From: Mesorhizobium sp. | Lineage (GTDB): Bacteria > Pseudomonadota > Alphaproteobacteria > Rhizobiales > Rhizobiaceae | Reading direction: 5' to 3' | Assembly (NCBI RefSeq): GCF_024710845.1 | Contig: NZ_JANJTZ010000031.1 | Span: 1-44,710, forward strand | DNA: 44,710 bases | Part shown: positions 8,200 through 15,896 of the stretch, one piece after another | Position numbering within the stretch: position 1 is the first letter of the stretch | How the letters are laid out: the number at the start of each line of letters is the position of its first letter | Notes under the pieces: model-generated | Told to the model about the DNA's origin: nothing | Database searches by the model: none | Seen by the model: the letters and a program-made list of their open reading frames with translations, nothing else | Made by a program: the position numbers and the translations under genes

Positions 8200-10107
8200 A
8201 TGGACACCGGCCTGACGACCATCGACGAGAAGGACATCGACAAGCACCGTTCGACCGCGCAGTCGATGGTGACGCGGGTGATCGTGCTGGAGGCGTCGAC
8301 CGGCCTGGCGAACACGGCGCTGGCCGGCACCGGCCGGCGCTTCGTCTCGACGGTTGCGACCGGCTCGGTGCAGCGGACCAAGGAGGTCGAGCTCGCCAAG
8401 ACGGTGGCGGCGGTGCGGCCCGACGACCAGATGATGTCGATCCTGCAGCACACGCTGCTTTTCCGCGCCCGGCGCGGGCTCTCTATCTCGCTCGCGGTGG
8501 CCGACGTCTTCGCCCGCGGCAATGATCTCGAGGCGCTGCAGGCGAAGAATTCGCGCGCACCGCTGGAGGGCGAGGAAGCCTCGAACTTCAAGAAGCTGAT
8601 CGCGGCATCGGCTTACGTCTCGGCCTTCTCCTTTGCCTCCTATCTCGCCCAGACCATCGAAGCCGACGGCGAGCCGCCGAACGACATCGCCGAGCCGAAC
8701 TTCCTGTTCGACACCGCGCAGGACGCGCTGAAATCGCTGGTGGCCGGTCTCGACGCGGCGATTGCCGGCTCCAAGGACGATCACGACATGATGGCGCGCG
8801 CCAGGCAGTTCGCGCGCGTGGCGATCGAGGGGCTCCTGACGCGCAAAGGCCGCTTCGACGGGCTCGGCGCTTTCGAGGACGCGCATATCCGCATCGAGGC
8901 GGACGATTTCACGCTGAACGGCTTTGACGTCGCGCCCGGGCAGAAATCGAAGCCTCTGGTGATGACCTTCAAGAAACCCGACGAGGTCGTCGGTAACCAC
9001 ATCGCCAAATACCAGGCGGTGAAGCTCGCCAAGATGCTGATGGCTTACGACTTCGACAAGCAGATGAACCCGTTCGTCGAATTAGGCGGCTTCCTCTTCA
9101 CCTTCATCGGCGACGGCGCGCCCGGCACCGGCAAGACAACGCTGATCCAGATGATCGCCGGCCTCGTCCACGGACACTGCCAGGTGGCAGGCTACCCGTT
9201 CCACTACCAGAATTTCGGCGTCGATCAGATCTCCTCCTACCAGGGCAAGTCGGGTCAGAACTGCCGCGCTTTCGTGGAAAACGTGCTGAACCCCAAGGCG
9301 ATCGGCTTCGGCACCATCGACGATATCGACCAGGTGGCGGCCAAGCGCTCCGACGACCGCGCGTCGGCCGGCCAGCACGAGATCACAGGCGTCTTGATGG
9401 ACGCGTTTTCCGGCGCGATGACGGTGGTGCGGGGCAACTGCTCCTTTGGCATGTTCTCGAACTATCCGGAAAACGTCGATGACGCGCTGCGCCAGCGCGC
9501 CGGCGCCCGCTGGCTGGTCGACGGGCCGCAGACCCGCGACGACTATATCGACATTTTTGTCCTCCTCGCCGGCAAGAACCACAAGATTCCGCTCGGCGAT
9601 CACGACCTCTACGCCGCGCAGGAGATCCAGCGCGCGGTGGACGACGCCTACGAGAGCCACTCCAAGCCGCACGAGGACGGCCTGATGCGCGTCTACGAGC
9701 GCTTCATGAAGGAGAAGGGCCAGCCGAAGACGATGGCCGACATCGGCACCTATCTCCACCTGATCAAGGAAGCCGAGCCGCGCTTCACCGGCCGCGCCAT
9801 CAAGAACGTCACCGACGCGATCAAGATGCGCGCCATGGACATCGAGCTGCCCGACGAATGGTTCGCGACGCCGGAAGTGTTCATGCACAAACCCTACGAC
9901 GAGAAGAAGGGCATGATCGAGGAACTGCGCGGCCCCTTCGACATGGACATGGTCATGCAGGAGGTGAACCGCTACGCCGACTCGGAGTTCCGCTACTCCG
10001 ACAAGTCCGACGACGCGGCGGTGTCGAAGCTCATCCGCGACGCCAAGCTGCGCGAGCGCGCGGTAAAGGAGATCGAGGAGCTGAAGGCGAAAGGGATGTG
10101 GGGGTGA
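8200..10107 (+). CDS. AAA+ ATPase of a conserved but uncharacterised cluster
   Basis: A 635-residue protein with a long N-terminal domain (about 1-290) of unknown fold and a C-terminal AAA+ module. Walker A is GAPGTGKT (306-313). The Walker B region is FGTIDDIDQVA, with Asp375 where AAA+ proteins normally have the catalytic Glu. A sensor-1/second-region-of-homology segment follows, SNYPENVDDALRQRAGARW, with candidate arginine fingers. No protease motif (HExxH or Ser-Lys) is visible, so it looks like a remodelling ATPase rather than a protease. A GAGGAGG site precedes the start. The neighbours suggest a complex with the coiled-coil protein, the unknown protein and the DUF6638/DUF2333 partners. 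Substrate unknown. Confidence 0.85.
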   Translation: MDTGLTTIDEKDIDKHRSTAQSMVTRVIVLEASTGLANTALAGTGRRFVSTVATGSVQRTKEVELAKTVAAVRPDDQMMSILQHTLLFRARRGLSISLAVADVFARGNDLEALQAKNSRAPLEGEEASNFKKLIAASAYVSAFSFASYLAQTIEADGEPPNDIAEPNFLFDTAQDALKSLVAGLDAAIAGSKDDHDMMARARQFARVAIEGLLTRKGRFDGLGAFEDAHIRIEADDFTLNGFDVAPGQKSKPLVMTFKKPDEVVGNHIAKYQAVKLAKMLMAYDFDKQMNPFVELGGFLFTFIGDGAPGTGKTTLIQMIAGLVHGHCQVAGYPFHYQNFGVDQISSYQGKSGQNCRAFVENVLNPKAIGFGTIDDIDQVAAKRSDDRASAGQHEITGVLMDAFSGAMTVVRGNCSFGMFSNYPENVDDALRQRAGARWLVDGPQTRDDYIDIFVLLAGKNHKIPLGDHDLYAAQEIQRAVDDAYESHSKPHEDGLMRVYERFMKEKGQPKTMADIGTYLHLIKEAEPRFTGRAIKNVTDAIKMRAMDIELPDEWFATPEVFMHKPYDEKKGMIEELRGPFDMDMVMQEVNRYADSEFRYSDKSDDAAVSKLIRDAKLRERAVKEIEELKAKGMWG

Positions 10108-10158
10108 CCACGCCATTTGCTTCTCGCTCGCAAATTCCTCTCAAGGACCGCGGAGGAA

Positions 10159-10220
10159 GGGTCGCCAACGCTGGCGCCCCCCTCTCCCCGCGCGCGGGGA
10201 GAGGGTAAGGGTGAGGGGCA
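10159..10220. repeat. Palindromic repeat family A, copy upstream of the DUF559 gene
   Basis: It contains the spacer GGGTCGCCAACGCTGG found inverted in the choX-choW copy, then the hairpin CCCTCTCCCCGCGCGCGGGG with matching GAGAGGG, then the terminal GGGTAAGGGTGAGGGGC. The terminal end points towards the DUF559 start codon, 5 bp away, in mirror orientation to the copy beyond the DUF559 stop. Confidence 0.85.
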
Positions 10221-10225
10221 ATTTG

Positions 10226-10639
10226 ATGCGCGGACCGAACGAGCCTCGCACCAGCAGGGCGCGATCGCTTCGCAAGGCAGACAACGATGCCGAAAAGGCG
10301 CTTTGGTCCGAGCTGAAAGGACGCCAACTGAACGGCGCAAAGTTCACACGTCAGTTGCCGATCGGGCCGTATTTCGCCGATTTCGCCTGTCGAGAGAGCC
10401 GGCTCGTTGTCGAGCTCGATGGAAGCCAGCATCTCGAAAGCGAGTATGACAGGCGGCGCGATCGGTTCATGGTGTCGGAAGGCTGGTCGGTGATGCGGTT
10501 CTGGAACATCGACGCACTGATCGAGCGCAATGCTGTCGTGGAGACGATCCTCGCGGCACTGAATGGAAGACTCGAGCCTGTCGAGGCGCCTGACCTGCGG
10601 TTCACGGCGGCGGCAAACTATCGGGAGAAGTCGTCTTGA
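10226..10639 (+). CDS. DUF559 (Vsr-like PD-(D/E)xK) nuclease-like protein
   Basis: A 137-residue DUF559 protein. The family belongs to the restriction-endonuclease-like fold related to very-short-patch repair nucleases; biochemical roles are mostly unknown. Visible core: basic helix RARSLRKADNDAEKALW (11-27), then FTRQLPIGPYFADF with Asp52, the acidic strand VVELDGSQH with Glu63, Asp65 and His69, and helix YDRRRDRFMVSEGWSVMRFW. These acidic residues match the expected nuclease centre. I prefer ATG 10226; a GTG at 10211 would lie inside the flanking repeat. The gene is bracketed by inverted palindromic repeats and separates the AAA+ gene from the DUF6638 gene, so it looks inserted. Confidence 0.85.
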   Translation: MRGPNEPRTSRARSLRKADNDAEKALWSELKGRQLNGAKFTRQLPIGPYFADFACRESRLVVELDGSQHLESEYDRRRDRFMVSEGWSVMRFWNIDALIERNAVVETILAALNGRLEPVEAPDLRFTAAANYREKSS

Positions 10640-10650
10640 GCGTCAGCGCC

Positions 10651-10798
10651 GCCCCTCACCCGTACCCTCTCCCCGTGAACGACGGGGAGAGGGGGACACC
10701 CGCGTTAGCGCTTGCTTTTTCTGGCGTCTCAGCCGAGCACATACCTGCGCTATCCCCCTCTCCCCGTCGTTCACGGGGAGAGGGTACGGGTGAGGGGC
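10651..10798. repeat. Palindromic repeat family A, perfect 46-bp inverted repeat after the DUF559 gene
   Basis: The left arm 10651-10696 and right arm 10753-10798 are exact reverse complements over 46 bp with a 56-bp centre. Each arm is itself a hairpin with a 12-bp stem, CCCTCTCCCCGT against ACGGGGAGAGGG, and a GAACG or CGTTC loop. The outer ends carry GCCCCTCACCCGTACCC, shared with the other two family A copies. Confidence 0.95.
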
Positions 10799-10838
10799 AA
10801 TTCCCCAGGCAATCACCAAGCCAAAAGACGTACCACTG

Positions 10839-12125
10839 ATGGACCTCCTCCGCGACAACGACCTCATTTACGGCCGGCTGCTCACCGTCGACGAGCCGCA
10901 TCTGGTCGAGCGCTACAACAAGGCGCTGAAGGCGTTCGGGCTGAAGCCGACCAAGCTGAGGAGCTTCGAGATCGACCGCACCGGCTTCTCCCCCGAGATC
11001 GCCGCGGAACTCGACGACCCGCAATATCTCGACCCGAACGAGGTCAACCGCCGCTTCATCATCCTGACCCCGGCGCAGGCGGAACTTCCGGTCGTTCACA
11101 CAGCTTTTTCAAACACTTCACAGCTGATGTTCGAGTTCTTTTCGAACAACCGTCGGGTCATCGACGCGTTGACGATCAAGGATGTCATCTACGGCGAGAT
11201 CGAGGATTCGGTGTCGAAGGTCGAGGACATCGAGGATCTCTTGTCGATCAACCAGGTCGAGTTCCGCGTGCTCTCGGCCGAAGACGTGCTCGGCAAGGCG
11301 GGCGAGTTGAGCGCCCTGGTCGACCGGCTGAAGCAGGAGCCCGACGCCTGGCGCGACACGGCGATGCTCGAGCGGATGGTCGAGCTTGCGAAGGTGACCG
11401 GCGACATCCGCGAGAACAAGCTGGTGCCCGACCGCGTGATCTTCCGCCACGAAGCGTTCTGGACGACGCATTTCGGCGGCATGTACATCTTCATCGACAA
11501 GGACATGACGACCGTCATCTCTGATCCCGCGACACCGGGCTTCCGCCGCTCGCGGCCATGGCAGGTGAGCTATCTAGGGATCCGAGACGCCGAGCGCGTG
11601 TTCCGCTTCCTCGCCTCGACCGGCCGGCTCGACCTGCCCCGCGCGTCGTGGATCGAGACGTCGAACTATCTCGAGCACCGCGCCGAGATGGCGATCCGGT
11701 CGCTGATCCATCGCCAGCAGCCGAATCTCGACTTCGACAAGGTCGACAAGGTCTGGCTGCAGACCTGGATCCATTCCAATGCCGACCTGATCAACAGGGA
11801 TGGCGTATTCCCCTTCCTCAACGCAGCGAAGCGCGAGCTCGCGCAGACCGGCAAACTCAGGCTGGAAGACATGGAGCCGGAGCGCCGTTTCCTCGTTGTC
11901 CGCGCCAGGCCCGACCATCCGGACGCGTGGCTTACCAACCGCCTGATCTCGGATTTCGTGCCGGACGATTTCGTCTCGCTCTACGTGTTCTCGAAGCAGA
12001 CCTTCTACAAGCAATACGAGGCTTGGCCGGCACGCTGGCGCGCGCATGTTGTCGAGACGCTCAAAACCACATATCTCAAGGATAAGGCGGCGTTCCGCGA
12101 ACGGCTCTACGGGCTGAAGGACTGA
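10839..12125 (+). CDS. DUF6638-like protein of unknown function
   Basis: A 428-residue soluble protein, MDLLRDNDLIYGRLLTV onward, without signal peptide or membrane helix. I recognise it as probably the family labelled DUF6638, found in Hyphomicrobiales beside an AAA+ ATPase; no activity is known to me. The first 200 residues are acidic and helical (for example a stretch around DSVSKVEDIEDLL). The middle part has the aromatic segment HEAFWTTHFGGMYIFIDKDM. The C-terminus ends with a basic helix. The gene belongs with the upstream ATPase but is separated from it by 731 bp holding the DUF559 unit. Its own ribosome binding site is weak, so expression may depend on what the insertion left upstream. 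Confidence 0.75.
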   Translation: MDLLRDNDLIYGRLLTVDEPHLVERYNKALKAFGLKPTKLRSFEIDRTGFSPEIAAELDDPQYLDPNEVNRRFIILTPAQAELPVVHTAFSNTSQLMFEFFSNNRRVIDALTIKDVIYGEIEDSVSKVEDIEDLLSINQVEFRVLSAEDVLGKAGELSALVDRLKQEPDAWRDTAMLERMVELAKVTGDIRENKLVPDRVIFRHEAFWTTHFGGMYIFIDKDMTTVISDPATPGFRRSRPWQVSYLGIRDAERVFRFLASTGRLDLPRASWIETSNYLEHRAEMAIRSLIHRQQPNLDFDKVDKVWLQTWIHSNADLINRDGVFPFLNAAKRELAQTGKLRLEDMEPERRFLVVRARPDHPDAWLTNRLISDFVPDDFVSLYVFSKQTFYKQYEAWPARWRAHVVETLKTTYLKDKAAFRERLYGLKD

Positions 12126-12156
12126 ACGCCTGCCGCCGCGCCATACCGGGGGACCC

Positions 12157-13401
12157 ATGCTCGATCCGATCGTCTCGTTCTTCACCATGGTCTTCCAGTG
12201 GATCGGCCGCGCCATCGGCCTTTTGATTGGCATCTTGATGTGGCCGTTCCTGTGGTTCGGCCGCTGGTACATGCACAAGGGCTGGATCCTGAAGGCCGTG
12301 CTCGGCGCGGCCATCGCGGTGCTGGCCGCGCTCTACATCTACTTCATCTATGCGACGCAGTTCTGGAACGGGTTCGACCCGGACTATGTGGCGAAATATG
12401 ATTTCGAGCAGCGCCGCCGCTCTGCCGGCGAGCAGGCCATGGGTGCGCCTCCGCCCGCGCCGCGAACGCTGTTCGCCCAGGCCGAGGCGGACTCGAAGCC
12501 CGCCGCGCCGGCGACCGCTCCCGCCGCGACCACGACTACGACGACCCCCACTCCGACACCTCCGCAGGCCGCCACCACCACGACGGGTCGCAGTTGTGGC
12601 CGCTCGGCGATCGCCGAGGTGGCGGCCGACCTGACGGACGTCAACGTCAACCAGAACGCCTGGATCTCGTCGATGATCCTCTACAAGGTCGGCCTGTTCG
12701 GCCTGTCGTGGGACAAGACGCCCTTCCTCGACAACAAGGCGTCGTTCCAGCGCGGCATCCACGAAGCCATCCGGCGCACGACGATCGAGCTCGCCGACAA
12801 TCTCGGCCGGGTGCGCGGCACCTCGCAGATCGACTCCAATCTGCAGAGCGCGCGCGGCAATGCGCAGTTCGACGAATACACCTGGTATGTCGGCCTGAAC
12901 CCGCCCGGCCCGAAGACGCCGACCCCCTCCTATTATCGCCAGATCGTGCGCGACCTGCACGCCTTCGACGACCGTCTGGCGCGCTGCGAGGCGGTGTTCG
13001 ATGCCCGCGCCGACAATCTCATGCAGTATCTCGACCGCATCGCCAGCGCGCTCGGCGACACGTCGGCAATCCTGCGCGAGCGGTCCGAGAACTACAATCG
13101 CGGCTTCTTCGACACCCGCGCCGACGACCGCTTCTGGTTCTCCTACGGTCAGCTCTACGCCTATTACGGACTGATGAGCGCGGCGCATGCCGACTTCGAG
13201 GACGTGGTCCGCGAGCGTAATCTCGACACTCTGTGGAATGCCATGGAAGGCCAGTTCCGTTCGGCACTGAAGATCCGCCCGTGGATCATCGCCAACAGTG
13301 CCGAGGACGGCCTGTTTGCCACGCATCTGGCGACCATGGGCTTCTACGTGCTGCGCGTCCGTTCGAACATGACGGAGATTCAGGGCGTGCTCCAGCGCTG
13401 A
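12157..13401 (+). CDS. DUF2333-like membrane-anchored protein
   Basis: A 414-residue protein with hydrophobic N-terminal segments: an amphipathic or membrane stretch at about 5-37 and a clear helix at about 47-66 (VLGAAIAVLAALYIYFIYA). A low-complexity Pro/Ala/Thr linker (about 92-147) leads to a C-terminal domain of about 265 residues, presumably periplasmic. The domain looks like the DUF2333 family, whose function is unknown. The distance from the DUF6638 stop is 31 bp, with GGGGGA just before the ATG, so the two are probably co-transcribed. In the cluster it would be the envelope anchor for the cytoplasmic ATPase partners (inference). Confidence 0.75.
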   Translation: MLDPIVSFFTMVFQWIGRAIGLLIGILMWPFLWFGRWYMHKGWILKAVLGAAIAVLAALYIYFIYATQFWNGFDPDYVAKYDFEQRRRSAGEQAMGAPPPAPRTLFAQAEADSKPAAPATAPAATTTTTTPTPTPPQAATTTTGRSCGRSAIAEVAADLTDVNVNQNAWISSMILYKVGLFGLSWDKTPFLDNKASFQRGIHEAIRRTTIELADNLGRVRGTSQIDSNLQSARGNAQFDEYTWYVGLNPPGPKTPTPSYYRQIVRDLHAFDDRLARCEAVFDARADNLMQYLDRIASALGDTSAILRERSENYNRGFFDTRADDRFWFSYGQLYAYYGLMSAAHADFEDVVRERNLDTLWNAMEGQFRSALKIRPWIIANSAEDGLFATHLATMGFYVLRVRSNMTEIQGVLQR

Positions 13402-13466
13402 GCGGCTGGACATTCGCAGGCAACGGACTATGTGAGCGGCGATCGCAATCCGCAGAGGAAAGCGCC

Positions 13467-13775
13467 ATGCCTCCCCAAACCGTCACGACGCCCAGGGTCA
13501 AGGTCAAGCCGAAGACCGAGCGGCCGAAGCTGCACAAGGTCATTCTCGTCAACGACGACTTCACGCCGCGCGAATTCGTCGTGATGGTTCTGCGCGGCGA
13601 GTTCAAGCTGACCGACGACCAGGCCTACCGGGTCATGATCACCGCCCACCAGAAGGGGGTCTGCGTCGTCTCGGTCTATCCGAAGGACGTGGCCGAAACG
13701 AAAGCCACCCGCGCCACCGACGCCGGCAAGGCCGCCGGCTTCCCGCTGATGTTCACGACCGAACCGGAGACGTGA
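13467..13775 (+). CDS. clpS: ClpS adaptor (ClpS2-type)
   Basis: A 102-residue adaptor that delivers N-degron substrates to the ClpAP protease. A flexible basic N-terminus (about 1-22) precedes the ClpS core. Ligand-pocket residues are visible: Asn29-Asp30 in LVNDDFTPREF and His61 in MITAHQKG. The ending FPLMFTTEPE matches the second ClpS type of alphaproteobacteria such as Agrobacterium ClpS2. No clpA follows, which fits ClpS2 rather than the clpA-linked ClpS1. It sits 65 bp after the DUF2333-like gene with an AGAGGA site, so read-through from the AAA+ cluster is possible. Confidence 0.9.
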   Translation: MPPQTVTTPRVKVKPKTERPKLHKVILVNDDFTPREFVVMVLRGEFKLTDDQAYRVMITAHQKGVCVVSVYPKDVAETKATRATDAGKAAGFPLMFTTEPET

Positions 13776-13903
13776 TTCCAGACAGCGCGCAGGCGCGATT
13801 TCGAATCTCTTCAATCCGCTTTCGGTCATTGTCGTCTGGCGTTCACGTCCACACGCGATAGAGTGCTGGACAGGGATGGGAACGTGCTTCAAGGAGACGA
13901 AGA

Positions 13904-15232
13904 ATGAACAAGCTCCTCGCCGCGGCGATCGCCGTCGGCCTTTCCACGCAGATCGCGCTCGTCGGGAACTCGATGGCCCAGGAAAACCGGATCGACAAGG
14001 TGCGCCCCGATGCGCCGGAACTCGCGCCTTACGGGGACGCGGCGATCGGCGTGCGCACGGTCGACCTGGTCAACAAGGACCAAATCGACATCGTCACGGT
14101 GGAGCCCGGCAAGGAGCTCCCCCGCTACGACCGTCCGCTCAAGGTCGAAATCTGGTATCCCGCGGCGGCCGGCGCAACCGCGACGCCCTATGAAGGCGTG
14201 TTCCTGCGCGACGGCGAGACCAAGGTGACCCTGCACGGCAAGGCGGCGCGGGATGCGGCGCCGGCCGAGGCCGAGACCCCCTACCCGCTCGTCATCATCT
14301 CGCACGGCTATCCCGGAAACCGATTCCTGCTCAGCCACTTGGCCGAGAACCTTGCCTCGAAGGGTTATGTCGTCGCCTCGATCGACCACAAGGACTCGAC
14401 CTATGACGACCAGGGCAAGTTCGGCTCGACGCTGGTCAATCGCCCGCTCGACCAGAAATTCGTCCTGAACGAGATTGCGCGCCTTTCCGAAGAGGACGGC
14501 AATTTCCTCAATGGGCTGGTCGACGCGGAGAACGCGGCGATCATGGGCTATTCGATGGGCGGCTACGGCGCGGTGATCTCGGCCGGCGCCGGCGTCACCG
14601 AAGCCGCCGTCGGCTACGAATGGGGCGCGCCGGAAAAGACGCTGGCCGTCAACCAGGCAGGCTCCGAGACACACAACGCGCTGCCCGACGAGCGCGTCAA
14701 GGCGGTGGTCGCCTTCGCCCCCTGGGGCATGGAGCGCGGCTTCTGGAACGAGGACGCCCTGGCGAAGATCCAGAAGCCGATGTTCTACGTCGCCGGCAGC
14801 GTCGACGACGTCTCCGGCTACGAGAAGGGCACCAAGGCGATCTACGAGGGCACGATCAACGCCGACGCCTACCTGCTGACCTTCGAGAACGCCAACCACA
14901 ATGCCGCCGCGCCGATGCCCGCACCTGCGGAATCCTGGAAGACGTCGGAAAAGCTTGGCTGGGCGCCGTTCGACCACTATGCCGACCCAGTGTGGGACAC
15001 GGTGCGGATGAACAACGTAGCCCAGCACTTCGTCACCGCCTTCCTCGGCAAGTATCTGAAGGAAGATGAAGCCGTCGCCGCCTATCTTGACGTCATCCCC
15101 AACGCCGCCGACGGCGTCTATGCGAAGAACGAGGACGGCACGTTCAAGCCCGAGCACACCTACTGGAAGGGCTTTGCCGACCGCACCGCCAAGGGCCTGT
15201 CGCTGAGCTACCGGATGGCCGGGAGCAACTGA
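13904..15232 (+). CDS. Secreted alpha/beta hydrolase (dienelactone/PAF-acetylhydrolase-like)
   Basis: A 442-residue exported hydrolase. The signal peptide spans about 1-25 (cleavage near SMAQE). The catalytic domain shows the oxyanion-side motif IISHGYPGNR (about 130), the nucleophile elbow GYSMGG (215-220, Ser217), a candidate Asp in GSVDD and a candidate His in FENANHN. This is the family layout of dienelactone-hydrolase and platelet-activating-factor-acetylhydrolase-like enzymes; substrate unknown. The C-terminal part, EDGTFKPEHTYWKGF and beyond, is common in secreted members. It appears to be a single-gene unit with an AAGGAG site, between clpS and a convergent SnoaL-like gene. Confidence 0.85.
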   Translation: MNKLLAAAIAVGLSTQIALVGNSMAQENRIDKVRPDAPELAPYGDAAIGVRTVDLVNKDQIDIVTVEPGKELPRYDRPLKVEIWYPAAAGATATPYEGVFLRDGETKVTLHGKAARDAAPAEAETPYPLVIISHGYPGNRFLLSHLAENLASKGYVVASIDHKDSTYDDQGKFGSTLVNRPLDQKFVLNEIARLSEEDGNFLNGLVDAENAAIMGYSMGGYGAVISAGAGVTEAAVGYEWGAPEKTLAVNQAGSETHNALPDERVKAVVAFAPWGMERGFWNEDALAKIQKPMFYVAGSVDDVSGYEKGTKAIYEGTINADAYLLTFENANHNAAAPMPAPAESWKTSEKLGWAPFDHYADPVWDTVRMNNVAQHFVTAFLGKYLKEDEAVAAYLDVIPNAADGVYAKNEDGTFKPEHTYWKGFADRTAKGLSLSYRMAGSN

Positions 15233-15245
15233 GAGACTTCGATCC

Positions 15246-15617
15246 TTACTCCATGATCTTCCAGTAGGAGTCCTTGCGGATCACCTTGCCGTCGCGAAAC
15301 GTGTAGAAGTCGCAGCCGCGGACATTCTTCTTCGACCCGTCCCGGGCGGTACCCGTGAGGGTCCATTTCGAGATCCCGGTCTCGGCTGCGGCGTCAACGA
15401 AGTGTTCGGCGTCGCCGTAGTGAACGTCCGGCAGGCCTTCGAAGCGGCCTGCCAGCGCTTTCCGCACCTGCACCTTTCCGGTGAAACGGGCCCCCCAGGG
15501 CTCGTTTCCCCGCGGCATTTCCAGGACGCAGTCGTCGGCGAACATGTTCATGATGCGGTCGAGGTCATGCGCGTTGAAGGCGTCGCACAGCTCAGCCAAT
15601 GCCATTCGAATGTCCAT
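15246..15617 (-). CDS. SnoaL-like/NTF2-fold protein
   Basis: A 123-residue cone-fold protein. The helix MDIRMALAELCDAFNAHDLD and motif MFADDCVLEMPRG are characteristic of SnoaL-like polyketide-cyclase/ketosteroid-isomerase relatives, which bind small hydrophobic ligands. The actual function is not predictable. I use ATG 15617 because GGGAGG lies at proper distance; the longer frame would start within AT-rich leader. It converges with the upstream hydrolase gene, 13 bp apart. Confidence 0.8.
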   Translation of the reverse strand: MDIRMALAELCDAFNAHDLDRIMNMFADDCVLEMPRGNEPWGARFTGKVQVRKALAGRFEGLPDVHYGDAEHFVDAAAETGISKWTLTGTARDGSKKNVRGCDFYTFRDGKVIRKDSYWKIME

Positions 15618-15896
15618 CGTCGGCCTCCCGGGTTTTTGTTCTGTGGGTCTAAATAGGCTCATCGCGGATGGGGCGGGTCAAGCCATTCACGTTTGCCGGC
15701 GATCGAGGCGGCAAACGGCATGGTGCCGGATCCGCGGCCGGATCGTGCGACAACCCTTATCCGCCTAAGCCCTTGCCCTCGCCCTCCATCGGTGGTTCGA
15801 TATGCCATGGCCTCAACCGGCCGCACGGCCGGACCGGTCATGCGACGGCCGGACGGGCCGGCCGCCGCTCATGGGAAAACATGAGAGGAGGAAAGC

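Noticed and set aside
13467-13775. Treating clpS as the ClpA-linked ClpS1
   Set aside because: No clpA follows and the ending FPLMFTTEPE fits the ClpS2 type.
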